Assembly (NCBI RefSeq): GCF_002140915.1
Contig: NZ_NGKU01000001.1
Span: 62,001 to 126,000, forward strand
Direction: 5' to 3'
DNA from: Candidatus Enterococcus testudinis
GTDB taxonomy: Bacteria; Bacillota; Bacilli; Lactobacillales; Enterococcaceae
Length of the DNA stretch: 64,000 nt
Part shown: one piece after another, positions 45,357 to 54,554 of the stretch
Numbering within the stretch: the first letter of the stretch is position 1
Layout of the letters: every line of letters begins with the position of its first letter
Translations under genes and position numbers: made by a program
Notes under the pieces: generated by a model
Told to the model about the DNA's origin: nothing
Databases searched by the model: none
Seen by the model: the letters and a program-made list of their open reading frames with translations, nothing else

Positions 45357-45372
45357 TTTCAATATATTGAAA
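45357..45372. promoter_or_regulatory. 16-bp perfect palindrome between the exporter and rgg
   Basis: TTTCAATATATTGAAA lies in the divergent intergenic region, ending 15 bases before the Rgg start. Its perfect symmetry suggests an operator, possibly for Rgg itself. Confidence 0.45.
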
Positions 45373-45387
45373 AAGAAGGTGGATCAG

Positions 45388-46326
45388 ATGAAAAGTTATG
45401 GTGCAACGATCAAAGCAATCCGTAAGAGTAAAGGATTATTATTGAAGGAACTAGTGGATGAACAGTTGTCTTTGTCCTTGCTGTCGCAATTTGAGAATGA
45501 GAAAACCACGATATCTTGCGAGCGGTTTCATTTGTTATTAGACAAATTAGAAGTTAGATTTGATGAATTTCAATTGTTGCAAACGGGACAAACACATTCG
45601 ATAAAACAGGCAGAAATCCGCTCGTATGTCGTTGCAATGGGACCAGTTAGTCGTTTAGAGGAATTAGAAGCATTAGAAGCAAAGTATCAAAAATTACTAC
45701 TATATCATCAACAACACTACTCTTTAGAACTGGATCATTTATTGCAGTTGTTCCGTTTTGACTTTTTGATGAAGCAAGATATCTTAAGTGGATTGCCGAC
45801 GTTGGCAGCATATGAAAAGTATAGTGATTGTTTATTTGGCGCCAGACAATATCTACTCAATACCGATACGTGGGGTGTGTATGAATTACGATTATTTGCA
45901 AGAGTATCAGTTTCTATGGAAGCACCCTTACTGTGGCGGTGCTTACAATTGGCAATGAAAAAGAGTGATCAATTTTCCAAACTATCAGGCAATCAAGACA
46001 TTCTATATGAAACATTCGCGACGGTATTTTCAGTTTTTTGCTTCTTCAAAAAAACCGACTACGCGGAAAAAACATTGCGTCTTTGGCGTAAGCGAGTGTC
46101 AAGGGAGGAACATATTCAAGAGGCAGTCTTTTTGCCCTTTTATGAAGGATGGGTGGCTTGGTTAAAGAAAGAGGACCGCGCAGAAGCTTGTATGGATCAA
46201 ACATTGAACTTTTTGGAAATGTTGGGCCTGACAGGCAAGTTGGCAGAATACCAAGAATTGAAGCAATTGGTACTGAATGATAATTTCCCTGGAATTTTAT
46301 TAAATGACCCGTTGCTTTCTGAGTAA
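45388..46326 (+). CDS. Rgg/MutR family transcriptional regulator
   Basis: A 312-residue regulator with an N-terminal Cro/C1-type helix-turn-helix (residues ~5-62; YGATIKAIRKSKGLLLKELVDEQLSLSLLSQFENEKTTISC region) and an all-helical C-terminal Rgg domain of TPR-like repeats. Rgg proteins are often receptors for short secreted peptides, but I find no adjacent peptide gene. The divergent ABC-2 exporter is the closest likely target. Start ATG at 45388 with GAAGGTGG upstream gives the standard MKSYGATIKAIR N-terminus; a frame from 45337 adds 17 unrelated residues that span the palindrome. Confidence 0.85.
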   Translation: MKSYGATIKAIRKSKGLLLKELVDEQLSLSLLSQFENEKTTISCERFHLLLDKLEVRFDEFQLLQTGQTHSIKQAEIRSYVVAMGPVSRLEELEALEAKYQKLLLYHQQHYSLELDHLLQLFRFDFLMKQDILSGLPTLAAYEKYSDCLFGARQYLLNTDTWGVYELRLFARVSVSMEAPLLWRCLQLAMKKSDQFSKLSGNQDILYETFATVFSVFCFFKKTDYAEKTLRLWRKRVSREEHIQEAVFLPFYEGWVAWLKKEDRAEACMDQTLNFLEMLGLTGKLAEYQELKQLVLNDNFPGILLNDPLLSE

Positions 46327-46360
46327 AAAGAGTGTTAAATAGGGTAGAAGTGACAAAGTG

Positions 46361-46397
46361 TCAATAATTGGTATTTACCAATTATTGATGCTAAAAT
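46361..46397 (+). promoter_or_regulatory. cyd upstream promoter with a 28-bp dyad operator
   Basis: TCAATAATTGGTA (46361-46373), TT, TACCAATTATTGA (46376-46388) is a perfect inverted repeat without a following T run. It covers a promoter formed by TTGGTA (46368-46373), 18 bases and extended TG-C-TAAAAT (46389-46397). A dimeric regulator binding here would block or recruit polymerase for cydABCD. Confidence 0.65.
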
Positions 46398-46434
46398 AGA
46401 AACATAAATAGTAGGTTTTTTTGTGAGAAAACGA

Positions 46435-46463
46435 TTGACATGCCTATGAAACCGCCTTATGTT
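46435..46463 (+). promoter_or_regulatory. cyd second promoter
   Basis: Consensus TTGACA (46435-46440), 17 bases and TATGTT (46458-46463). TTGTGA at 46421 just upstream is half of a Rex-type site but the other half is missing. The leader from here to cydA is ~140 bases and includes a small hairpin followed by seven T near 46500-46525. Confidence 0.65.
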
Positions 46464-46609
46464 TAAGAATCAGAAAGGAAGTGATTAAAAATCAATAATA
46501 GCAAGCAAGTTGCTTCTTTTTTTAGCATGGGAGGAGTATATTCGTAATTGGAATTTTTCTTTCATTGGAATTATTATTATTTGTTTGGTTAGAAATAGGA
46601 GGATGTAAA

Positions 46610-48028
46610 ATGGATATTGTGACATTAGCACGGATCCAGTTCGCAATGACGACGATTTTTCACTACTTTTTTGTGCCGTTCTCAATTGGAACGGGCGTCG
46701 TTGTGGCAATTATGGAAACATTATATGTAATCAAAAAAGATGAAAAATATAAACGCATGACGAAGTTTTGGGGCAATATTTTTCTCTTGAGTTTTGCTGT
46801 CGGTGTAGTGACCGGGATCATCCAAGAGTTCCAATTTGGAATGAATTGGTCAGATTATTCACGATTTGTTGGGGATATTTTCGGGGCCCCCCTGGCATTG
46901 GAAGCATTGTTGGCGTTCTTTTTGGAGTCAACTTTCTTGGGATTATGGATCTTTACGTGGGATCGTGTCAGTCCGAAGCTGCATGCGACTTTCTTTTGGC
47001 TGGTTACCTTAGGATCGATGCTTTCTGCATTTTGGATTTTAGCGGCCAATAGCTTTATGCAGCATCCAGTTGGCTACACGCTGAACAATGGTCGGGCAGA
47101 AATGACCGATTTCGGTGCGTTATTGGCCAATCCGCAAGTTTGGTATGAATTTCTCCACGTAATCACTGCGGCGATCGCTATGGGCGGAATCATTGTGGCT
47201 GGATTATCCGCGTTTCGTTTATTGAAAAAAGAGGAGGATATCGATCGTGATTTCTTCAAGAAATCTATGCGTATCGGTTTTGCCGTTGCCTTATTCGGCT
47301 CATTCACTGTGTTGCTTGCAGGGGATGAACAAATGAAATATTTAGTAGAAGAACAACCAATGAAATTTGCGGCGATGGAAGGTGCCTATGAAGATACTGG
47401 CAGTCCAGCTGCATGGACCGTGGTTGCTTGGGCAAATGAAGCGGAACACTATCAAGTATTTGGCGTGTCGATTCCATATATGTTGAGTATCTTGGCTTTT
47501 AATGAACCATTTGGATCCATCGATGGGATGGATACCGTTAATCAAGATTTGATTACCCGGTACGGGGAACGTAATTATTACCCACCGGTCAATACCTTAT
47601 TCTGGAGTTTCCGTGTGATGGCTGGATTCGGTGCGTTGATGCTGCTGGTTTCTGGCTTGGGTCTTTTCTTCACCCGCAAGAAAAAACCGTGGCTCTTTGA
47701 CAAACGTTGGATGCTTTGGGTGACAGGTCTTACCTTATTCACACCATTTATGGCCAATACGGCTGGTTGGTTGATTACTGAATTGGGTCGTTATCCTTGG
47801 ACTGTATATGGCTTGTTCACGATTGAGGATAGTGTGTCACCAAATGTTTCTGCTACGTCATTGATGATCTCAAACACCGTATACTTCTTACTGTTTAGTG
47901 TGATGGGTGCAGCTATGATCTACTTAGTCAGACGTGAGATGAACCATGGTCCTGAAAAAGACGCCTTTGGCGAAATCAGCCAGAATGATTATGAAGATCC
48001 ATTTGACAAGGAGGCGTTCCAAGAATGA
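46610..48028 (+). CDS. cydA: Cytochrome bd ubiquinol/menaquinol oxidase subunit I
   Basis: A 472-residue membrane subunit with about nine helices. His18 in TTIFHYFFVPFSIG is the heme b595 ligand; further family landmarks are GMNWSDYSRFVGDIFGAPLA (about residues 78-97), the heme b558 His in the Q-loop-flanking helices, and GRYPWTVYGLF near the C-terminus. The quinol loop is short, as in Gram-positive CydA. It reduces oxygen to water with electrons from (demethyl)menaquinol and needs heme. ATG at 46610 with AGGAGG. The stop overlaps cydB by 4 bases. Confidence 0.97.
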   Translation: MDIVTLARIQFAMTTIFHYFFVPFSIGTGVVVAIMETLYVIKKDEKYKRMTKFWGNIFLLSFAVGVVTGIIQEFQFGMNWSDYSRFVGDIFGAPLALEALLAFFLESTFLGLWIFTWDRVSPKLHATFFWLVTLGSMLSAFWILAANSFMQHPVGYTLNNGRAEMTDFGALLANPQVWYEFLHVITAAIAMGGIIVAGLSAFRLLKKEEDIDRDFFKKSMRIGFAVALFGSFTVLLAGDEQMKYLVEEQPMKFAAMEGAYEDTGSPAAWTVVAWANEAEHYQVFGVSIPYMLSILAFNEPFGSIDGMDTVNQDLITRYGERNYYPPVNTLFWSFRVMAGFGALMLLVSGLGLFFTRKKKPWLFDKRWMLWVTGLTLFTPFMANTAGWLITELGRYPWTVYGLFTIEDSVSPNVSATSLMISNTVYFLLFSVMGAAMIYLVRREMNHGPEKDAFGEISQNDYEDPFDKEAFQE

Positions 48029-49044
48029 CCGGTTTACAATTATTGTGGTTTACGTTGATTGGGATTTTATTCTCAGGTTTCTTTTTCTTAGAGGGATTTG
48101 ACTTTGGTGTCGGGATGTCTGTACAAACGTTGGCGCACAATGAAGACGAGAAAGATCAAATCGTTCAAACGATTGGGCCAGTCTGGGATGGCAATGAAGT
48201 GTGGTTACTGACAGCTGGTGGGGCGATGTTCGCCTCGTTTCCGTATTGGTATGCCTCTTTGTTTAGTGGTTTCTACTTGATTTTATTGTTGATTCTAGTG
48301 GGTCTGATCATTCGTGGTGTGTCTTTCGAGTTTCGGGCCAACTTCCCGAAAGAGCGGAAGAATATCTGGAATTGGACGTTGACGATTGGCAGTACGATGG
48401 TGCCGTTTTTCTTCGGATTGATGTTTGTTGCGTTGATCCAAGGAATGCCATTAGATGCGGACGGCAATATGATGGCGACCTTTACTGATTATGTCAATCC
48501 GTTTTCTGTCGTTGGCGGTATTGCGATGACGTTACTGTGCTATTTGCATGGCTTGAACTACATTGCCTTGAAAACAGAAGGACCAATTCGCGCACGGGCG
48601 CGTAATTATGCAAGCATTTTTTATGGTATTTTGTATGTCGGCTTGGTGGTATTTGCGGTTATGTTATATTACCAAACAGATTTCTTTGACCTTCACTTTG
48701 CGACGACATTGGGTTTGTTGATCGTTATCGTCTTATTGACGGTCTTAGCGAATGTCGGTGTTTTTAAAGGCATGGAAATGACCGCCTTTTTAGCCAGCGG
48801 CTTCACATTGATTGCATTGGTGGTCTTGATTTTCACGGGACTGTTCCCAAGGGTGCTGATCAGTTCATTGGATTCAAGTTATGATTTGCTGATTGCTGAT
48901 GCATCATCCAGTCGATATACCTTGAAGATCATGAGTTATTTATCATTAACGATTTTGCCTTTTGTCTTGGCGTATACCGCTTGGAGTTATTATGTTTTCC
49001 GGAAACGGATCAAGCATACGGGGGCGTTGGAGGGATATAAATGA
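48025..49044 (+). CDS. cydB: Cytochrome bd oxidase subunit II
   Basis: A 339-residue membrane subunit with eight to nine helices and the CydB N-terminal signature FFLEGFDFGVGM (about residues 21-32) followed by IGPVWDGNEVWLLTAGGAMFASFP (51-74). It partners CydA. ATGA overlaps couple it to cydA on one side and cydD on the other, so the four cyd genes form one tight operon. Confidence 0.96.
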   Translation: MTGLQLLWFTLIGILFSGFFFLEGFDFGVGMSVQTLAHNEDEKDQIVQTIGPVWDGNEVWLLTAGGAMFASFPYWYASLFSGFYLILLLILVGLIIRGVSFEFRANFPKERKNIWNWTLTIGSTMVPFFFGLMFVALIQGMPLDADGNMMATFTDYVNPFSVVGGIAMTLLCYLHGLNYIALKTEGPIRARARNYASIFYGILYVGLVVFAVMLYYQTDFFDLHFATTLGLLIVIVLLTVLANVGVFKGMEMTAFLASGFTLIALVVLIFTGLFPRVLISSLDSSYDLLIADASSSRYTLKIMSYLSLTILPFVLAYTAWSYYVFRKRIKHTGALEGYK

Positions 49045-50762
49045 TTGACAAACAGATCATGAAACTCCCTGGAATGAAACAATTATTGGGATTGCTCGCA
49101 GGATTATCTTTCCTGCAAGCTCTCTTTATTATCGGACAGGCCTATGGATTGGCAAGTGCCATTACTGGCTTATGGGAAGGACATCCTTTAAAGGAACAGT
49201 GGGGCTGGATTCTACTGTTCTTTTGTTCGTTTATTGCACGACAAGGTGTGATCTATGTGCGGGCACAAAAATTGGATACCTATAGTTACCAACAAGCGGC
49301 GGCTTTGCGAGATCAACTCCTTGAGAAGCTCTTTCGTGTAGGACCACAAATTGCGCAACAGCAAGGAACAGGAAATATCACCACCATGCTTTTGGAAGGA
49401 ATCAACCAAGTAGAGAATTATCTGCAATTGATTCTGGCAAAAATCATGAATATGTCAATCATTCCATGGGTGATTTTGGCGTTGGTATTCTATCTTGATT
49501 GGGCATCCGGCGTGGTTTTGCTCTTAGTCTTTCCATTGATCATTATTTTTATGATCATTCTGGGTTATGCAGCCCAAAGCAAAGCCGAAAAACAGTATCG
49601 CACGTTTCAGCTGTTGTCCAATCACTTCATTGATACCTTGAGAGGCATCGATACATTGAAGTTGTTTGGGGTCAGCCAGAAATATGGGAAGAGCATTTTT
49701 GCTTCTAGTGAACGGTTCCGAAAAGCGACGATGGCTTCGTTGAAAGTTGGGATTTTATCAACCTTTGCGTTGGATTTCTTTACCACATTATCGATTGCAG
49801 TCGTTGCTGTTTTGCTGGGACTTCGGTTGATCAATGAAGGGATTTTCTTGTTTCCTTCGTTGACGATTTTGATTCTGGCACCTGAGTATTTCTTGCCGAT
49901 CCGTGACTTTTCAAGTGACTACCATGCAACGTTAGATGGTAAAAATGCGATGACAGCAGTCACTGAGATTTTGAACCAACCAGAAGCAGCTATTGAAGCA
50001 GCTTCTGTTCCTCGTTGGCAAGAGCAAACCAATTTGACTTTATCTGGGGTTTCTTTTGATTATGAAGAGAAAACAGCCCTCGCGGACATCGATTTGTCCG
50101 TGACTGGTTTTAAAAAAATCGGCATCATCGGACTGAGTGGTTCAGGGAAATCGACGTTGATCAATCTATTGAGCGGCTTTTTTGTACCGAAGTCTGGTGA
50201 GATCGCGATTGATGGGACAGAGATAACAGCATTGCGCCAAGCGCAGTGGCAAGAACAATTGATTTATATTCCGCAAAATCCGTATATTTATCGGATGACG
50301 CTGCAAGAAAATGTGGCCTTCTATCAGCCGACTGCAACGAAAGAACAGGTTTTAGCCGCTATTGAAGTGGCAGGATTGACGGCCTTGGTGGATGAATTAC
50401 CGCAAGGGTTGGCTACGATGCTTGGTGAAGGAGAGCGGCATTTGAGTGGCGGTCAAGCGCAGCGGATTGCATTGGCTCGGGCCTTTTTGGATCAAGAGCG
50501 GAAAATTTTGCTCTTTGATGAACCTACAGCGCATTTAGATATTGAAACAGAAGTGGCGTTGAAAGCGCGGATGTTGCCGCTGATGGAGAATCACTTGGTC
50601 TTCTTTGCTACGCACCGCTTGCATTGGATGGAAGAGATGGATGAGATTATTGTCATGGATCAAGGACAAATCGTGGAACGTGGTACATTGGCAGAATTAC
50701 AAGCGAAACAAGGCGCGTTTACTGACTTGGTTCGTGGGATGAGGAGGGAACAAATTGAATAA
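49041..50762 (+). CDS. cydD: ABC exporter CydD, cytochrome bd assembly
   Basis: A 573-residue fused ABC exporter half: six-helix membrane domain (residues ~15-310) and ATPase domain (~330-565) with Walker A IGLSGSGKST, signature HLSGGQAQRIALARA and Walker B ILLFDEPTAHLD. CydDC exports cysteine/glutathione or handles heme in other bacteria and is required for cytochrome bd assembly. It forms a heterodimer with CydC. GGAGGG precedes the ATG; it starts in the last codons of cydB. Confidence 0.94.
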   Translation: MIDKQIMKLPGMKQLLGLLAGLSFLQALFIIGQAYGLASAITGLWEGHPLKEQWGWILLFFCSFIARQGVIYVRAQKLDTYSYQQAAALRDQLLEKLFRVGPQIAQQQGTGNITTMLLEGINQVENYLQLILAKIMNMSIIPWVILALVFYLDWASGVVLLLVFPLIIIFMIILGYAAQSKAEKQYRTFQLLSNHFIDTLRGIDTLKLFGVSQKYGKSIFASSERFRKATMASLKVGILSTFALDFFTTLSIAVVAVLLGLRLINEGIFLFPSLTILILAPEYFLPIRDFSSDYHATLDGKNAMTAVTEILNQPEAAIEAASVPRWQEQTNLTLSGVSFDYEEKTALADIDLSVTGFKKIGIIGLSGSGKSTLINLLSGFFVPKSGEIAIDGTEITALRQAQWQEQLIYIPQNPYIYRMTLQENVAFYQPTATKEQVLAAIEVAGLTALVDELPQGLATMLGEGERHLSGGQAQRIALARAFLDQERKILLFDEPTAHLDIETEVALKARMLPLMENHLVFFATHRLHWMEEMDEIIVMDQGQIVERGTLAELQAKQGAFTDLVRGMRREQIE

Positions 50763-52506
50763 AATTGGTTTATTCCAGTCATTAAAAACCGATGCATGGG
50801 TCAAACCGTTTTTAACGAAATACAAAAATGTATTGGCTTTGGCGTTGTTCCTAGGCTTTCTGACCTTTTTCTGTGGTGGCGCCTTAATGTTCAATTCTGG
50901 TTTTTTGATCAGTCGTTCCGCTTCTATTCCTGAAAATATCTTGTTGGTCTATATCCCTATCGTATTGACACGGGCTTTTGGGATTGGGCGTCCGGTCTTC
51001 CGCTATTTAGAACGATTGACGAGTCACAGCTGGGTCTTGCGTATGACTTCAAATTTGCGCTTAAAGCTCTACAATGTTGTGGAAAAGGATGCGATATTCT
51101 TTAAACAAGCGCATCGTACCGGAGACATTTTAGGATTATTGGCTGAGGACATCAACCATATCCAAAATCTATACTTGCGGACGATTTTTCCGACGGTGAT
51201 TGCATGGATCCTTTATGTCTTTTTGATCATCGGATTGGGGTATTTTTCTTGGTGGTTTGCGATAGTGATGCTGCTATTACTAGGTATCGTGGTCGTTGTG
51301 CTGCCATTGTGGTCTGTTGTGGTCAATGGGGCACGACAAGAAAAGCAGAAACAAATGAAAAACCATTTATATACCACACTGACAGACAATGTCTTGGGTG
51401 TCTCCGACTGGGTCTTTTCCCAACGAGGGACAGAATATGTGGCGGGGCATAAAGCATTAGAAGCTGACTTGCGTACAATAGACGAGAAAATCAAACAGTT
51501 TGACCGCCGTCGCGACTTTCTTTTACAAGGCACCTTTGGCGTGATTGCTGTGGCATTGCTTGTTTGGGCAAGCAGCCGTTTCCCAGGTGTGTATGGCGGA
51601 TTGGCCAACTGGATTGCGGCCTTTGTGTTGTGTGTCTTTCCATTGATCGATGCCTTTGCACCCCTGCCGAGTGCGGCGCAGGAAACCAATGTCTATAAAG
51701 ATTCCATCGATCGTTTCAATGCACTGCCCGAAGAACAAGCTGCGATTCTTGCAGCAAATGCTGTGAAGCCAGAAGGCCCAGTGGAATTGACCGTCAAAGA
51801 TGTGCATTTCCATTATCCTGAGGGAAAAGAAGTGCTTCATGGGCTAGACTTGACGATTGCTGGCCATCAAAAATTAGCGATTCTGGGTCGCAGTGGCTCG
51901 GGGAAAAGTACCTTTGCCTCATTGCTGCGGGGGGATTTGATACCGACAGAAGGCAGCATTTTGATCAATGGGCAGCCTGTTGCTGATTTTGGTGATGGTA
52001 TCAGTGAGGTAATCGGCGTCATCAATCAAAGCCCATACTTATTCCATACTACGATTTTGAATAATTTGCGGATCGGGAATGAGGCTGCTTCTGAAGAAGA
52101 TGTGTGGCAAGTGTTAGATCAAGTAGGATTGAAGGACATGGTATCTTCTTTGCCGGATGGATTGGCAACAATGGTCGATGAAGCGGGGTTGCGTTTTTCT
52201 GGTGGCGAACGGCATCGATTGGCTCTGGCGCGTATCTTATTAAAAGATACACCAATTATTTTATTGGATGAACCAACAGTTGGCTTGGATCCTATTACCG
52301 AACAAGGGGTATTAGAAACCTTCTTTCAAGTTTTGGATCACAAAACAATTATTTGGATCACGCATCATTTACAAGGGATTTCGATGATGGATCGGGTCAT
52401 TTTCATTGAAGATGGCCAGCTGACCATGAGCGGATCACCCGCGAAACTTGCCGCTGAAAATGCCCATTTCCAACAATTACTAGCGATTGATCAAGGTCGG
52501 ATCTAA
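50755..52506 (+). CDS. cydC: ABC exporter CydC, cytochrome bd assembly
   Basis: A 583-residue ABC exporter half, partner of CydD: membrane domain (~20-315) and ATPase domain (~340-575) with Walker A LGRSGSGKSTF, signature FSGGERHRLALARI and Walker B IILLDEPTVGLD. The start is TTG at 50755 inside the end of cydD, with GAGGAGGG 7 bases upstream. Last gene of the cyd operon. The hairpin just after it has its T run on the minus strand, so cydC has no obvious terminator of its own. Confidence 0.94.
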   Translation: MNKIGLFQSLKTDAWVKPFLTKYKNVLALALFLGFLTFFCGGALMFNSGFLISRSASIPENILLVYIPIVLTRAFGIGRPVFRYLERLTSHSWVLRMTSNLRLKLYNVVEKDAIFFKQAHRTGDILGLLAEDINHIQNLYLRTIFPTVIAWILYVFLIIGLGYFSWWFAIVMLLLLGIVVVVLPLWSVVVNGARQEKQKQMKNHLYTTLTDNVLGVSDWVFSQRGTEYVAGHKALEADLRTIDEKIKQFDRRRDFLLQGTFGVIAVALLVWASSRFPGVYGGLANWIAAFVLCVFPLIDAFAPLPSAAQETNVYKDSIDRFNALPEEQAAILAANAVKPEGPVELTVKDVHFHYPEGKEVLHGLDLTIAGHQKLAILGRSGSGKSTFASLLRGDLIPTEGSILINGQPVADFGDGISEVIGVINQSPYLFHTTILNNLRIGNEAASEEDVWQVLDQVGLKDMVSSLPDGLATMVDEAGLRFSGGERHRLALARILLKDTPIILLDEPTVGLDPITEQGVLETFFQVLDHKTIIWITHHLQGISMMDRVIFIEDGQLTMSGSPAKLAAENAHFQQLLAIDQGRI

Positions 52507-52512
52507 AAAAAA

Positions 52513-52537
52513 TAGCGTCCATCGTGAAGATGGACGC
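52513..52537 (-). terminator. Terminator after the polyprenyl synthase gene
   Basis: Nine-pair stem GCGTCCATC/GATGGACGC (52515-52523 with 52529-52537), five-base loop; on the minus strand it is followed by a run of T. Confidence 0.75.
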
Positions 52538-52545
52538 ATCCTTGA

Positions 52546-53526
52546 TCAGTAGTCGCGCTGCAATAGCAATTCTGTTAATGAGCGGATTTTTTTTCTACTA
52601 GGTGTATCTGGGAGTTGATCGATTGCAGCAAGCGCTTCTTGCGTGTAGCCAATCGCAAAATCGGTAGCCTTTTGGACGCCGTCATAGGTGTGAACGAGGG
52701 CAGCAACTTCTTTGGCCTCTTCAACAGATAATGTGTCTTTTTTGTTGAGATAAGGGGCAAAAGCTTCTGGTGCTTGCGCTTTGGCAAACAACAAAGGCAA
52801 CGTGTAAACACCCTGTGCAAGGTCTTCCAATACTGGCTTCTTCAATGTCCCGCTATCAGATGTATAGTCTAAGATATCATCAAAGACTTGAAACGCAATC
52901 CCGATGTCACGGCCAATCTCGCCAGCAAGCTGTTGATCTGCTTCGGAGAGACCGCCAAAATGGGCGCCTTCCAGACAAGCGAGCCAAAACAATTCGGCTG
53001 TCTTGCCGTTGATACTTTGTAAATACTCTTCAACGGTTTCATTGACGTTGTAGCGGGTATGCATTTGATCCAGTTCTCCTAAAAGCAGGCGCTTCATGGC
53101 TTGCGCATTGGTCATAAGGAACGGTGATCCGTTCATGCTGTCAATCAGTAACTCAAAAAATTGGGTGAACAAAAGGTCACCCGTGTAGACAGCAATGTCT
53201 TTTCCATATTTTGCTTGGACAGTGGTGCGACCGCGCCGCAATGGGGAGTCGTCAATGATGTCGTCATGGATCAAAGTGGCCATATGCAAAATTTCTAAAG
53301 AGGCAGCAATTTTCGTTAGTTGGTCGGTTTTTTTATAATGGGGATCGCCTAAGTCAGCAAACAATAAAAAGAGTGCGGGCCGTAGCATTTTTCCACCTGA
53401 ATAAGTAAAGTCGATCAAAACATCTTGTATTTCTTTGTTACGTACAGTGACACGTTCTTCAATGATCGAACAAACGGTTTTCAATCGTTCATCGATCGTC
53501 GGATAATCGATCCAAAAGTCAAACAT
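52546..53526 (-). CDS. Polyprenyl diphosphate synthase (menaquinone side chain)
   Basis: A 326-residue trans-isoprenyl diphosphate synthase. First aspartate-rich motif LIHDDIIDDSPLRRG (about residues 83-97) and second motif VFDDILDYTSD (~210-220) bind magnesium-diphosphate; GGKMLRPALF is the upstream conserved segment. Long-chain synthases of this kind make the C35-C45 tail of menaquinone. Its neighbour menA, divergent, attaches such a tail, so that is the probable role. ATG at 53526 with AAAGGG upstream; an in-frame start 24 bases earlier is rejected as it contains that site. Confidence 0.88.
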   Translation of the reverse strand: MFDFWIDYPTIDERLKTVCSIIEERVTVRNKEIQDVLIDFTYSGGKMLRPALFLLFADLGDPHYKKTDQLTKIAASLEILHMATLIHDDIIDDSPLRRGRTTVQAKYGKDIAVYTGDLLFTQFFELLIDSMNGSPFLMTNAQAMKRLLLGELDQMHTRYNVNETVEEYLQSINGKTAELFWLACLEGAHFGGLSEADQQLAGEIGRDIGIAFQVFDDILDYTSDSGTLKKPVLEDLAQGVYTLPLLFAKAQAPEAFAPYLNKKDTLSVEEAKEVAALVHTYDGVQKATDFAIGYTQEALAAIDQLPDTPSRKKIRSLTELLLQRDY

Positions 53527-53619
53527 AGTATAACCCTTTCTAACAGTCATTCAGCCCTTATTCTAGCTTAAAGCGCGACGGTTGACTAGTTTAATGCACT
53601 TTTTAAAGGAGGTGAATTT

Positions 53620-54522
53620 GTGACTCTCTCAGTATTTTTAGAACTTGTAGAATTTAAAGCAAAAACGGCGAGTATTTTGCCCTTTTTTATCGGTATTTGC
53701 TATAGCTGGTATAATTATCAGTCGATTCATTTAGGGTATGTCTTGTTGTACTTTGCGGCGATGCTGATTTTCAATATGGCAGTCGATATTTTAGACAATT
53801 ACAATGATTATCACCATGCAACAGAAGTCCATGACTATAAAGAAAAAACCAATATCATTGGTCGGGAACAATTATCCGTCAAACTGGTTTTTTGGTTGAT
53901 GGTAACGATGATCACTGTTTCAGCGTTGATGGGGATCGGCTTAGCGATCGTTGTTGGCTGGCCGTTGTTTTGGATGGGGTTGTATTGTTACTTGGTTGGT
54001 ATCTTTTACTCCTCAGGTCCACGGCCATTGTCAAGTTTGCCATTAGGTGAATTCTTCTCAGGCTTTACCATGGGCTTTATGATTTCTTTGATCTGTGTGT
54101 ATTTAAACGCTTATCAGGTCTTCGAATGGAATACCGCTACCATCGGCAGTATTTTCTTGGTCTCTTTACCCAATACATTGTGGATCGCCAATCTGATGTT
54201 GGCCAACAATATCTGTGATTTGGATGAAGATGAAAAGAACAATCGCTATACATTGGTACATTATCTTGGTAAACCTCTGGCATTACGGCTGTTTGCGGCG
54301 ATGAATATCCTTGCTTTTGTCGCTATTGCTGTCTCTGCTATTTTGGCTATTGCCCCCTGGTCAATGGTTTTGACCTTCTTGGTGGCACCTTTTGTCTGGA
54401 AACAGACAAAACGATTAATGGAAAAACAAATCAAAAGAGAAACCTTCATTTGTGCGGTTCGGATCTTAGCGGTCGGTGCCTCAGTGCAAGTGATCACGTT
54501 TGCTCTAGGTTTGATTTTATAA
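53620..54522 (+). CDS. menA: 1,4-dihydroxy-2-naphthoate polyprenyltransferase (UbiA family)
   Basis: A 300-residue membrane prenyltransferase with eight to nine helices. The first metal-diphosphate motif is NMAVDILDNYNDYH (about residues 49-62) and the second NNICDLDEDEKNNRYTL (~196-212). It joins the polyprenyl tail to 1,4-dihydroxy-2-naphthoate to give demethylmenaquinone. No other men genes are in the window. GTG start with AAAGGAGG upstream. ndh follows after 32 bases and is probably co-transcribed. Confidence 0.92.
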   Translation: MTLSVFLELVEFKAKTASILPFFIGICYSWYNYQSIHLGYVLLYFAAMLIFNMAVDILDNYNDYHHATEVHDYKEKTNIIGREQLSVKLVFWLMVTMITVSALMGIGLAIVVGWPLFWMGLYCYLVGIFYSSGPRPLSSLPLGEFFSGFTMGFMISLICVYLNAYQVFEWNTATIGSIFLVSLPNTLWIANLMLANNICDLDEDEKNNRYTLVHYLGKPLALRLFAAMNILAFVAIAVSAILAIAPWSMVLTFLVAPFVWKQTKRLMEKQIKRETFICAVRILAVGASVQVITFALGLIL

Positions 54523-54554
54523 TTTTGTGATAGAAAGAAAGGAAGTAAAGAAAC

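Noticed and set aside
46421-46440. Rex operator at the second cyd promoter
   Set aside because: Only the TTGTGA half is present; the matching TCACAA half is missing, so I do not call a site.
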